Origin: Monocercomonoides exilis
Taxonomy: Eukaryota > Preaxostyla > Oxymonadida > Polymastigidae
Direction of reading: 5' to 3'
DNA: 64,000 nt
NCBI GenBank assembly: GCA_001643675.2
Contig: LSRY02000063.1
Location: 124,001 to 188,000, forward strand
Position 1 is the stretch's first letter, and each line of letters begins with the position of its first letter. The position numbers were made by a program, and so were the translations under genes. The notes beneath the pieces were generated by a model that did no database searches, was not told the DNA's origin, and worked only from the letters and a program-made list of their open reading frames with translations. Positions 22,275-33,393 of this stretch are shown in pieces.

Positions 22275-23245
22275 GTTTCAAAATTAATTCTATTTCTTCT
22301 CGCAATTTTCAAGATCATTCAATGGGATGATCAAAACACTCCATAATTTTCGATAATAAATTATGTTGTTTTTCAATTTTTTCTCTTTGCTTTGCTGATT
22401 GAGAGTTTCAACAAAAGAAAGATGATTCTATCCATTCCGTTTGCATGAAGGGAAACAATTTAACTCCAGTTGTGTTCAATAATCAATTATAAAGAAATAA
22501 AATATGAAAAACAAATTCAATTGTTTTTGAATAAAAACAGTTTTGAATTTTGCTTTTTGATACGTGTTAATCTCTCAATCTAATTATTTACATATTATCA
22601 TTGTGGCTTCTGCTTAAAAAACGATATTCAAAGTTCCAATCATGAACGAAAATTTCTATTATTCTTCAAATGTTTTCATTTTCATATTCAAATTATTTGA
22701 ATCTTCTTTTTATTCTTCTTCTTCACAGACTGAACTAAGCACAACCTTTTTAAAGAAATCCTACTTGCGAATCGATGCTCTTCTCTTTTAGATTGAAGTT
22801 GATCTGTAAGAAAGGTCAAAATAAAGGTAAATTTGTCTTGATAAAATCAGTATAGCCTTTTTTTGCCTATTTATCAAAATAATGCTATTATTTCACATTT
22901 TCAGCTGCTTGATATTTCTCTGAAGCTGCTTGTTTGCAACTGACAAACATTCTCCATTGATAAAGAAGTGGGGAACTTGGTAGAGAAATTCAATGTGAAG
23001 ACTTTGGATACAAGGAAATAAATACAAAGAACGCGGTGGAAGCATTTGAACAAGGACGAAAATGCAATTCCAATTAGGAGCCTGAACCGAAATCCACATT
23101 ATTTTCTTCATCTTCATCTTCTTCCTCCTTCAACTCCCAGTAAACTTTTTCCTCTTTCTTTTGTAGTTATCTAATTTTATAGATCAACAGAATTGTTTCA
23201 AACCTTCTTTGAGCTGACTTCCGTTTCAACAGGCATGACCAGTGC
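22275..23245. other. Non-coding region upstream of the transposase locus
   Basis: AT-rich up to about 22700, then mixed composition. A minus-strand frame at 22893-23117 has no recognisable motif. I searched for an inverted match to the hairpin cluster at 17.8 kb and found none by eye. Confidence 0.4.
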
Positions 23246-24169
23246 ATGCATCCCTTGAAACACGCTTTGAAGCTGCACTCTTTCATTGCCAACTGTACAC
23301 TCACACATATTCTGTTTGAACAGCCGGGGGTGAAGACGCTGTTTGTGCATAAAGTCGAAGGAATCGGAGTGTGGTGCGACACAGCGCTACTGGAGAGGCA
23401 TTGGAAGGGAGGAAGAGTTGTGGACTTTGAGGTGATGGAGAGAGGAGTGGAAGACAAAGGGTGCTTTTGGGGGAGGGTGGAGACAGCTGGGGGAGAAGAG
23501 ACGGAGGCTGAGGCTGAAGAAGAGAATGGAGAAAGAGGAAAGGGAAAGAAATTGAATGAGATAGAAAGTGAGATAAGCAACTCCAAAATTAATCTAAGCG
23601 AAAGAAAAGCATCAACAGAATGCAATGAAAGCAAAACATTTTTAAGCACATCTCAGTCAGAGCTTCCCGACAGCGCTCATTCAGCAGCTGATTCAGCAAT
23701 GCTGTGCCTTCTTGGCGAGTACATGTTGAGTGAGGAAGAGAAATGGAGGCTCCGCTTTGTGGCAACAGGAGCCATGTGGATCGATGTGGATGGGCTGCAG
23801 TCGCTGTTTGTGCTGACCAGATGGGACAATCTGATGCAGAATGAAGCGAATATTGATGAAGTGAAAAGAGAACACAAAACAACAAAAGAACCCCACAACT
23901 CTTCTTCTGAAGCAATATCACAAGGCAAACAAAGCTATTTGCTGTCCAAATGCAATGAAACAACAGAAAAAGCACAAAACATCATTTCTCGTACAGAAAC
24001 ACATCAAGAAAACCACAATTCTTTCACCTTTGCTGCGTTCTCATCCAACGAGCATCAAGCACTTCCACACTGCTTCTCTGACCCCCCTCTTTTCACTCCT
24101 TCCTCGCCCTGCTACACACCGGCATCTCCATCAAGCGGTACGGCGCACGAAATAAAACACAGGCGGTGA
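23246..24169 (+). CDS. Unknown protein, possibly a gene remnant
   Basis: A single frame of 307 codons with distinctly higher GC than its surroundings and protein-like composition. It starts at ATG 23246 (MHPLKHALKL). The first third is compact (VKTLFVHKVEGIGVWCD, WKGGRVVDFEV). A Glu-rich segment follows, then another folded-looking patch (MLCLLGEYMLSEEEKWRLRF, TGAMWIDVDGLQSLF), then a Ser/Thr/Asn-rich tail. After the stop a second frame carries on for 27 codons (ending MNFK at about 24248), suggesting either a missed splice or a frameshift. I do not recognise the family. The dense minus-strand frames over the same bases look like shadows. Confidence 0.45.
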   Translation: MHPLKHALKLHSFIANCTLTHILFEQPGVKTLFVHKVEGIGVWCDTALLERHWKGGRVVDFEVMERGVEDKGCFWGRVETAGGEETEAEAEEENGERGKGKKLNEIESEISNSKINLSERKASTECNESKTFLSTSQSELPDSAHSAADSAMLCLLGEYMLSEEEKWRLRFVATGAMWIDVDGLQSLFVLTRWDNLMQNEANIDEVKREHKTTKEPHNSSSEAISQGKQSYLLSKCNETTEKAQNIISRTETHQENHNSFTFAAFSSNEHQALPHCFSDPPLFTPSSPCYTPASPSSGTAHEIKHRR

Positions 24170-24249
24170 AGAGTCACATTCGACTGCTCAGATGGACAAG
24201 CTCTTCTCAGACATCACTCACGTCGACAGTAAAATGAACTTCAAATAAA

Positions 24250-24680
24250 ATTTGAAAGATTTTCCAGATCGCATTTCAAACAGAAAAAGAACACATTTTT
24301 TTACAGATGAATTTGAAATAAAATGTTCATTGAAATGAACTTTATAGAAAAAGACAATGCAGACTCCAGGAAAGATAAAGCTTGTTATCTTCATGTGAAC
24401 AAGTGCTTTCTTTTTGAAAAAGACTGATTAAGACAATTTTATTTGTAAGAATTTTCTTGTTCAAATCATGAATTTTTAGTGTTTTTTTGTTATTAATAAC
24501 TATTTGATAAAAGAAGACTGGTCATTAATTTTCAATGGAAAACATACACTATTAACAGCCCTAAAAAGGTCGAAACGTTTGAGGAAAACATGTTGACCAT
24601 GAAAAATCAAAAAAAATTTTTTTTCTGAATTAAAATGATAACAAAAACAGCCAGTAATCTATTTCTTTTTCTCTTTCACA
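24250..24680. other. AT-rich spacer
   Basis: No frame or motif of note. The sequence AATGAACTTTATAGAAA and similar short phrases recur, but no clear repeat unit. Confidence 0.4.
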
Positions 24681-25590
24681 TTTTCTCTAAAATCTCACGT
24701 CACCTAATGTGCCTTCACAATATGCCACCATATTTATCACCGAATTTCCACCCGCTGCATCAGCATAATCAGCAATAACATCGACAGCAACTCTATTATC
24801 TTTCTCTTTACTGTAAACAGCTGCAAAAACAGCGTTGAAACAGGAGGCACCTACACATAAGCAGTGAAGTTACCTCCACTGACGACGATTATTGAAGTAT
24901 ATGCGTTGAATCCATTTCTCGAGCAGCCATTGGAAATGTTGGCTCTGAAGAATAAAGAAGAAAAAGGAGCAATTGTGTTCCTGTTTAGCCTTCCATTTTC
25001 CACTGGATTCGTTATCATCAATGCTGTATTTGCCTCCTCGTTCAGCATACACAATCTTTAAACAGGGTGATGTTGCGCATCACCTCTTCTTCCTTCCTCA
25101 CCTTCACCACCTCGTCCAGAGAGTGCCTCAGTCAAACACCTTTCCTCTGCCACACTGCCTCCAGCGTCCGGTGCCTTATCCTTAATCGGATTAACACATA
25201 CAACTCTCCGACTCCAATTGACGGCAGTGCAAACAACCACTGCTCCACTCAGTCCATCGAGCACAGCATCAGCGCAAGATAATTCACCCGCTTTCTGCAC
25301 AGCACTTTCACCAGCCGCAACTGCTTAAATATCTCAATCTCGATGTTGTCCTCCTCCACAACGTACACCCGGTTGATAGCCCTGTTCAGCTGCTCCTTCC
25401 ACTCGATCACTAGATCCGTCATCGACTTCTGTATCGGCTGCACCATCACTTTCTTCGCACTGTCCACAAACCTCTATACAACTTTTTGCAAAAGGCTCCC
25501 ACTTTGTGAGAACGTTCGTAGCAGGTCGTATTCCATGTGCAAGAAGTTATTTACAAGCGATACAACACCCAGGAAGGCAGGGAGGGTACT
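24680..25590 (-). pseudogene. Fragmented higher-GC coding remnant, minus strand
   Basis: Protein-like segments follow each other on the minus strand in changing frames. From right to left: VDSAKKVMVQPIQKSMTDLV...EEDNIEIEIFKQL (25467-25249), then KAGELSCADAVLDGLSGAVV (25300-25058), then ANTALMITNPVENGRLNRN...TSIIVVSGGNFTAYV (25054-24851), then NRVAVDVIADYADAAGGNSV (about 24820-24740). The frame changes and stops between them are not explained by obvious introns. Composition differs from the flanking AT-rich DNA. The last segments resemble the small-residue-rich strands of beta-helix surface proteins, but I cannot name a family. Most likely a decayed gene. Confidence 0.45.
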
Positions 25591-25599
25591 ATGAGTGGA

Positions 25600-26470
25600 G
25601 TAAGGGAGAGCGGAGGAGGAAGATGTAGATGAAGAGGATGAAGAAGAAGAAGAGGAAGATGACGATGTTGATTAAGGTAATGGTGAATGGGAAGAAGAGG
25701 AAGAAGATATAGAAGAAGAGGAGGAAGAGGAAGAGGAAGAAGATGACGATGGAAATAAAGAATTTGTTGCTATTGAAAATGAAAAGAAGAAGAAGAAGAA
25801 GGTTGAGAAAGAAGATCGTTGTGTGGTGAATGAGATGGTTGAAGTGATTGTGAATAAATTGAATGAGAAAGAGGAGGAGAAGAAAGAGAAGGAGAAGAGG
25901 AGGAAGAGGAAGAAGGTGGAAGTGGAAAAGAGGAAGAAGATATAGAAGAAAGGAAGAAGAGGAGGAAGAGGAAGAGGAAGAGGAAGAGGAAGAGGAAGAG
26001 GAAGAGAAAGAGAAAGAGGAAGAGGGAAAGGAAGAAGAGGAAGAGGAAGAAGAAAAGGAGAAGAAGAGAAATAAAACCGGAAGAGGAAGAAGCGAAGCAA
26101 AAGCGGAAGATCTGGTTGATTTGTCGGACACAGCGTTTTTGAGGGAAGTTGATCGAAAGAAGAAGAAAAGAGAAAGGCAACGATCGCTTTCGAGTGGAAG
26201 ACAAGGAAATGACAAAGAGAAGGAGGAGAATGAAAGGAAGACGAAGAAGAAGAAGAAGAAGAAGGAAAAGAAGAAGAAGAAGAAGAAGGAAAAGAAGAAG
26301 AAGAAGTATTAGAAAAAGAATAAGAATTATAAGCATTTGAATTAGAAGAAGAAGGAGGAGGAGGAGGAGGAGGAAAAGAAGAAGAAGAAGAAGCAATTTA
26401 ATTAGAAAAAGAAGCAGAAGAAGAAGTATTAGAAGCAGAAGAAGAGAAAAAAACAGGAGCAAGTGGAGAA
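25600..26470 (+). repeat. Purine-rich (GAA/GAG)n array
   Basis: Almost pure purine on the plus strand (AAGAAG, GAAGAGGAA units) from about 25600 to 26470, broken by a more complex island at about 26080-26220. Long open frames on both strands (poly-Glu/Lys/Arg or poly-Leu/Ser) follow from the repeat and are not taken as genes. Confidence 0.85.
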
Positions 26471-26579
26471 GGCTTGAATGTGGTGTGGGACAAACCAGCT
26501 TTTTTCGCATAGTCAAAAGCAGCCGTCTCGAATTTTGCTCTTCTTTTCGTTGCTCTTTCTCTCCTCCTCTCCAAATACC

Positions 26580-27180
26580 ATGCAAATTCATCATCATCAT
26601 CGTCATCATCTTCTTCTTCTTCTTCTTCCTCCTCCTCTTCTTCTTCTTCTTCTTCTTCTTTTTCTTTTTCTTCTTCTCTTTCTCTTTTTTTTTCTTTCTC
26701 TTTTTCTTCATATCATCGTTTTCTTGTAATTCGCTATTGACAATTGGTTTTTTCTTCTTCCCTTCACTTTGCTCATTTTTGCTATGTTTGTGACTTTTTT
26801 CTTTCTTTTTCACAATTTCTTCTTCTTCTTCTTCTTTCATTCTTCATCATCCTCTTCTTTTCCTTCTCCTTCTTCCTCCTCCTCTTCTCCTCTTTCTTCT
26901 TCTCCTTCTCCATTCTCCTCAATATTTCTTTGTCTTCCTCCATCACTTTCATCCTCTTCTCCTTCTCTCTCTTCAATTGCTCTTTCACTTTATCATATTT
27001 CTTTTCTTCCACATTCACACACAAATCTTCTGCTGCTAATTTGATTCCAAAATTCTTCATTCCTTTTCTCTTTTCTTCTTCTCTTTCTCTTTCTCTTTCT
27101 CTTTCTCTTTCTTTCTCCTTTTCCTTCTCTTTCTCTCTCTCCTTCTCTTTCAGCTTCGCTTCTTCTTTCTTTTTGATAGC
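26580..27180 (+). repeat. Pyrimidine-rich (TTC/TCC/TCT)n array, complementary to the preceding array
   Basis: Plus strand is CT-rich (TCTTCTTCT, TTTCTC units) from about 26580 to 27180. It faces the purine array at 25.6-26.5 kb, so the two could pair as a large imperfect hairpin. The island between them (26470-26580) is of normal complexity. Confidence 0.8.
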
Positions 27181-28120
27181 CAAGTCAAACAAATCGTCTT
27201 CTTCGGGAAACAAATTCGGCTCTTTTGGACGGAAAGGCGTAATTTCTGTGACAGATACAGGGAGAAGAAGATGTTTTAGAGGAAGAAGAAGAAGAATTTG
27301 AAGAAGAAGAAGAGGAGGAGGAGGAGGAGGAGGAGGTGATGGGAGTGGAAGGAGAAGACGAGGGAGAACATGGCTGAGATATTGGATATGAAGAAGAAAA
27401 AGAAGAAAAGAGGATCAAGAAGAAGCAGTTGAGTGCGAAGACAATTCAACGCCGATCGAAGCGCACACTCTGCCCTTCAGCAGGGAGGCTATGTCTGAGT
27501 CCCCGAATACACTCCTCAGCCACGGGTTCGACTTTTTGCTTTCCAAATCCGATTTCAAAGAGAGCAAAAGCAAAACTTCAACCATTGACTCCTTCTTATT
27601 TATCCGAGGCGCGACGATTGTGTTAAAGCCATTTGCAGTGAAGTTCTCTTCATTATTATCATCATCCTCTTCATTCCCATTCATCTTGTACTCTTCTTCA
27701 TTCACTTCACTTTCCCTCCTTTTCCCCTCGTCTTCTCCCTCTTCTCCCTCTTCTCCCTCTTCTCCCTCTTCTCCATCCTCTCCCTCTTCTCCATCCTCTC
27801 CATCCTCTCCATCCTCTCCATCTTCTGTATTCTCCTCTTCCTCTCCTCATCTGTCACACGCTCCGCCACTCGCTTTGCAACCATCTGCCTCTCTGATGGA
27901 TTCGTCTGACAGTGTTGCAAAGATGATGAAACTGCCTGATGGTAAAGGCGGAGTTGATGTCGCACCTTCCATTCGACTCTGAAAGCTGATAATGGTGAGT
28001 GTGGAGAAGAGGGAATGAAAGAGAGAAAGCGAAATGATTTATCTTCGCCAAAAAGAGTGAGGTGGAGGAAGAGGAAGCTGAAGAAAGAGGTTGCTTTTTG
28101 AAATCATTATGTTTCATTTC
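26770..28120 (-). pseudogene. Possible low-complexity, Glu/Lys-rich protein gene, frame disrupted
   Basis: On the minus strand several segments of normal composition lie between microsatellites: GATSTPPLPSGSFIIF (about 27970), an EDGEDGE run, NFTANGFNTIVAPRINKKES and NPWLRSVFGDSDIASLLKGR (27705-27415), PVSVTEITPFRPKEPNLF with EEDDLFDLAIKKKEEAKL (about 27260-27150), and FGIKLAAEDLCVNVEEKKYD (about 27050). They look like one acidic, coiled-coil protein interrupted by repeat-length changes and stops. Repeat slippage (biological or in sequencing) could account for the frame breaks. The family is not recognised. Confidence 0.35.
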
Positions 28121-29111
28121 AATAGAAGCGCTGATGATTGATTGCTCATATTGAAGTGAACTCCCAACATTGCATCCATTAAAAGCTGAGGATGAAGTGA
28201 AAGAAGGAGAAGAATGGAAAGATGCGGATGAATGGAAGGTATCTGAACGAAAATAAAATTGGAAATTTGTAGACGGATGAGGATGCTGACAGATATTCAG
28301 TGTATTCTTTTTTTATCAAAACTTTGAAAGCTTTTGTGACAACAAAGAAGATAACATTTTCAGCTCCTCTTTTTTCCTCCCAGACTTTTTCAACGCGTTT
28401 TTCTTGTGGAAAAAGAAGAGGAAGAGTATCTTTTTCATTGTATAGCCTAGACTGTTGTTCAGGTTCAGCAAACGAGTCATATAAATCATCTCCAACAATG
28501 TGAATTATTTATTTATTTATTTATTTTATTATTTTTTTTTTTTGTATAAATTTGTTTTTTAATTCTGAAGAGATGGAAATGGTTTATTATGTTTCTTTTT
28601 TATCAAACGCATATAAACTTATTCTTTTTCTTCGCCTTCATTTGTTGTTTAAATAATTCCATTTTCCTCTTTTTCAACAAGTTTTATTTCAAACGTTTAT
28701 TCTATTTTTTGTTTTGGAGAAAAAAGTTGAAATTGAATTTTTTGATTGAATAATTGAGTTCAGTCGATAAAAAAACAGAAAATGTTATGAAAAGAGAAGA
28801 TACAATTTTTGCAGTTGAGAAGATAATTGATAATTGAATAGATGAATTGTGAAATATAAAAATATTTCAAAATTATTGGGTTATATCCAAATCAGAAAAT
28901 TTGTAATGATTAATTACATGGAAGTTATCTTTTATTTAATAATCATTTCACTGTTTTGAACAAAGGAAAAGAAGTCTTTCAAGAAATACATTTTTGATAA
29001 TATCAAATGATATATAAAAAGTGTATTGAAATATTCGAATAGCAATAATTGATTCGTTTTTGTTTTCTCTCACATTAACATAATACTTCAAAGCACTCGT
29101 AATTTATTTCT
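28121..29111. other. Non-coding region
   Basis: A GAAG-rich patch at 28180-28250, then AT-rich DNA with a (TTTA)n stretch near 28500-28530. No gene supported. Confidence 0.5.
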
Positions 29112-29955
29112 TCAACATTTGCTTGGAATTAAAGTTAATGTGTTGTGAAAGCTTGCAATAAAATTATTGAATTTTTTCCCCAACCTTTCAAATGCCTTCT
29201 TTTTCAATTTTTTTCTTTTCGCTCCTTCTTTTTCATCATCTTCCTCATCTTTCAATTTCTTTGAAACATTTATTGAAAACGCTAAACTTTCATATGCCAC
29301 TCCATCATTCAATGTTGGTTGATAAATCTCTTCGAAGATGAGACTCACAGCTCCTCCATTCAGCAAGTCATCAAACTCCACAGGTCTGCTTATCGCTGCT
29401 CCTCTAATACGTGCTATGCAATGATCCCTAATTTCTCTGCTATATTCCTTTGCTGCTCGATACAAATGCACAAGGCTAAAGATAAGCCGAGAATAATCTT
29501 TGCACCACAATTCGCATGCGAAATAGCAAAATTTCAATGTTTCAAGCCATCTCAAGATAATAAGCTCTTCTTTCGTTTCTTTTCCCATTTCCTCTTCTTT
29601 CTCTCTCTTCCAATTCACACAATTTGTCGGCTCTACCAATTCTCTTCTTGCTTCTTTCAGAAAATGCAGTTTATTTCCAATAACTTCTTCCAAGCTTTTG
29701 TCAGTGTGCAATCTGTCTTTCAAAAATTCCCAAGCAGATTGACATGCCAATCGAGTCAGATTTCTATGCTCCTGATGATGCAGGATTATTTCGATCATTT
29801 CATTCAAATACTGTTCTCTTTTTATTTTTTTTTTAAAAAAAATCGGAAAAAATCAATAATATTAAAAGTTAAATAGCAATGCTCATACGTAACTCCAAAA
29901 ATTGCTCAAAGCCAAAAAAAGTCATTTCCACTTCTTTTTGAGTCTCTTAGCGATG
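29112..29955 (-). pseudogene. Truncated copy of the 4.9-6.2 kb alpha-helical gene
   Basis: The open part (29807-29112) corresponds to the second exon of the gene at 4886-6217: HHQEHRNLTRLACQSAW matches HHNLTRLAYQSAW, followed by the same order of DKSLEEVI, ELHF-like, VNWK and DDLLNGGA elements. Upstream, the intron position is visible and about 60 bp of the end of exon 1 survive (TQKEVEM, at about 29935). There the frame is closed by an in-frame TAA, and the remaining 450 bp of exon 1 are gone. No ATG suitable for a full-length product remains. A decayed paralogue of the repeated family. Confidence 0.75.
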
Positions 29956-31299
29956 CTCTTTGTTAAAGGAAATTCATAGCCTATGCTTTGTGTTTTGTGC
30001 ATAATCATTTTAATCATCCAATTTAGAAAACAATTCTGAAATGTTTAAAATATAGAGAAGAAATGAAATAAACAAGAATTCAAAATAGAAGCAATCGCAA
30101 GCAAGTGTGATTTTCAATTACAGATTTCTCCTACATGCTTGCAAGAATGAATTATTTTTTAAAATGAACATTTTCATCGTTTATATTGAATGAGCGAATC
30201 TTTGGATATAAGAAATTTGAGTAAAATAATAACTTTAAAAAGCAACAAACTTTCACTGCACTTCCACTTGCTTTGAGTATTGGATATAATAAATGAGGTG
30301 TTTAAATGAAATATTTTATTTATTTATTTATTTGTGATATTATGGTATAAAAATGGACTTTTTTTACATCACTAATTAATGCTAAAGATTTTTGGCCAAT
30401 AAAAATGTTTCATACAAATTAATTAAGTAATACTAATTTATAATTTTGATTCAATTCCTTTTCTTTTCTTTCCATTTAATTCTTTGCTTTGAACTGCATG
30501 AAAATGATTTTTTTAGAAAATCATCATGTGACTTAAAGCATATTTTAAGATTTTAATAATTATTTATGCATGTATTTCATATGTTGTGCGTCTTCATTAG
30601 TCAAAATTTGAATAGTTTCGAAGTCGAAAAATTTAATTGAATAATTATGATTTCAAAAATAATGTGCCATATGTTAAATTGAAACCAACATTTCCTATTC
30701 TGATAAGAGCTCAACATCCAAATCACAACAACACTGATTTCCCCAGAAAAGTAATTTAAAAGGTTTGTATTTGGATATAATAAAAGAATTGGAAATATAA
30801 TGATCAAAAACCAAAAATGAAAAGAAAACAAGGAATAGAAATAATCAAAAACATACACACATCTGTGCATTTCATGATAAAGTGATCATGAACTTCAGAA
30901 TTTAGCAAATGAACTTAGTTTTTCTATTTTTTGATTCAATTAATAGCAGTTATATATTGAAACAAGATTTCGATAAGTTCGTTCAGTTTAATCTATTTCA
31001 ATTATTATTAGAAACTCATATGAACAAGACGTTCATTCAATTTTTTCATTTTTCTTGAAAACAATTTCTCTCATCGTTTCCACTTTTAAGCGCAAGAAAT
31101 GTTTATTATAACGAAACAGAAACAGCATGATCTGACTTATGGGATAAGTTACTTCAAAATTTTCAACAAAAACTTAAATTAATCGATGAAAAAAGGAGTC
31201 AAACTTTTGAAACAAGAGTTTGTTTTCAAACTTCTGATTTTCCCACAACGATTGGACTTACTAATGAAATTATTGTTGATGTTTTTACTTCTTAAACAC
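29956..31299. other. AT-rich non-coding region with a solo MITE tip
   Basis: No gene supported. At about 30650-30672 the reverse complement of the altered MITE tip (GGCACATTATTTTTGAAATC) occurs, the same variant as at 15971. Confidence 0.5.
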
Positions 31300-32165
31300 G
31301 AAAGCTCTGCTAAATGCTTCCTCTCAACCGCATCGAACGGCATTTTGAAATAGGTATATTGAAAATTAATGAAAAGGGACTACTCCCATTATTTTTTTTG
31401 TTTTTTCTGTGAGTGCAAAATTATTTCGAATTCACTTCTTCGTTTGATAACTTCATTTTTTTATGAAATAAAATAACTAGCAATCGACAAAAATGTGTAA
31501 AAGATGTTTTTATTCTGCAGTCGATGAAACCATTTCTTGCCTCAAAAATTTGTTTCCATCACAGAAAATTTTGGTCTATGTGAACAGAAATTTGAAAGAA
31601 ATGGGTGATTATTTTTGAAATCATATATTTTTTCGGGGTGTTGATTTTCAAAGATAGTTAGTTTTTTGAAAGAAGTTTTTGGTCCAAAAGAGAAAAAGTT
31701 TGATAATTGCTTTTGAAAACAAATATCTTTACCGAATAAAAGATTAAAATGCATTCAATAAGCCTTTTCACTTTTCAATGTTCATATGTTAATATTCATG
31801 AAATAATTTTTCACCGAAATTTTTGTATGAAAAGATTTGATTTCAAAAATAATCACCCAAATATGAAATTTTTATTCAATTTGACAATAAAACAAAAGGA
31901 ACTTTACAAAAAAATTCAGACATTTTAACTTCAAAAATAATGAAATATCTTGTTTGGACACATACATTCTTCATTTTATCGAAATTTAGTGAAATGGAAA
32001 AAATAATAAAAAAACGAAGTGTTAAACAATGAAAAATAACCAAAATTATAAAGAAGTTATGTTCAATAACAATAACAATACTTAAAAATCTCAAAACAAA
32101 AAGCTCATGAAAATACGAGCAAGGCTTTGATCTTAAAAATAAAACAAAAAACACCAGATCTTTTC
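31300..32165 (-). repeat. Dispersed inverted repeat, copy 2
   Basis: Reverse-orientation copy of 12700-13575. Identity looks complete in the inner 540 bp and drops outward. Beyond about 31300 the similarity ends just after the first codons of the Merlin relic (KHLAEL-equivalent), so the transposase body is absent here. The repeats are about 18 kb apart in inverted orientation and could support inversion by recombination. Confidence 0.85.
31603..31858 (+). mobile_element. 256-bp MITE, copy 2
   Basis: Starts GGGTGATTATTTTTGAAATC and ends with the reverse complement, inside the second dispersed repeat copy. Same length as the copies at 13.0 and 61.1 kb. Confidence 0.8.
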
Positions 32166-32506
32166 ACAAAAATTAAAATTTGAAAAAATATATTCCGTAA
32201 TAGATTATTATAATATATTAAAAATTTTCTATAATTCAATTTTTTCCAAAAGTGCTCTGGAAAGCCAGAAATTCTAGGTTCCGAAAAAAAAGGGGGGTAT
32301 ATGAAAAATAACTTACCTTATATCCTTTTTGTGTAATAAATCCATTATCAATCATCTTTTTGAAGGAAATATTAATCAACTAATAAACATTTTAAAATAA
32401 TAATTTTTATATTGAAACACTGACCATTTGATCCTTTTTTCAATTATTTGGAATATAGTTTGATTTGAACATTTTTGAAATTCATGAATAAACTTTTCAT
32501 TTTTTT

Positions 32507-32552
<46 letters not shown>

Positions 32553-33393
32553 AATTTGTGAAAAATCCATAATCTCACAATCATTGTACTGTCAAAGAAA
32601 AGTCTTGTTAATTATGAATTGGTAAAAATCGAAAAAGAAATTTCACTTCTTTTTTCTTTTAAAAATGAACACCATTTGCAGTTCAACAGCCTTCAAAAAT
32701 TGTTCCAATAAAAAATTGTTCTTATTTAGTAACAAACCAAACAAATTTCGGAAAGATTTAAAATGCTCATAAAAATAAGAGATTTGTGAAAACAAGTTAG
32801 CTACTAATTCTTGATTAAAGTCAAATTGTGAATTGAATAAACTGAGAGTTTTCACTGAAAGAATTTGAAAATAAATGAATATTGACATGAAATAAAAATC
32901 AGTTCAACTCAATAATCTCTCAAATCAAAATGAAAATAAACTCATCAACAAATATTCTTTAGATAATGGGGAAAAAAAAAAATAATTATAAATTGTGAAC
33001 GCAAGGGTGTGGAATTACATATATAAACACGTTGTTGAAGATAAAAGGTGTTGGAGTCACAATATCAACAAAAACAAAAAGACATCTCTTTTATGAGTGT
33101 CACTCTCAAAAGATGTGAAACAAAACTGATTGCAAAAGATGAAATCAAGAATATATAATACAGTTAACATTCACATGATTTAATCACAAAACCCAAACAA
33201 TTTGTTAACAAAATCTCATTCAACAAAAATAGAAATTTTGAATTTAAACAAAAATTCAACAAAATTCAACAATAACAAAAATATATTGAAGTTGCTTTCA
33301 AAAAAACAAAAAAAATTAGAAAAAACACATCAAATCTGTTCATATTCTTCATTCATTCATCAGAATGTTTCCCTTTGTTTGGAATTAGCTTTT
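32166..33393. other. AT-rich non-coding region downstream of the giant receptor gene
   Basis: Contains the long A-run at 32507-32549 and no supportable gene. Confidence 0.5.
32507..32549 (+). repeat. Homopolymer A tract
   Basis: About 40 consecutive A residues. No coding retroelement was seen directly upstream, so a retroposed tail cannot be claimed. Confidence 0.9.

Noticed and set aside
25589-26840. Long poly-Leu/Ser and poly-Glu/Lys open frames on both strands
   Set aside because: They arise from GAA/CTT microsatellites, are open in several frames at once and lack any non-repetitive domain.
32507-32549. A-run as the tail of a retrotransposon or processed pseudogene
   Set aside because: No reverse transcriptase, processed gene or target duplication is visible next to it.
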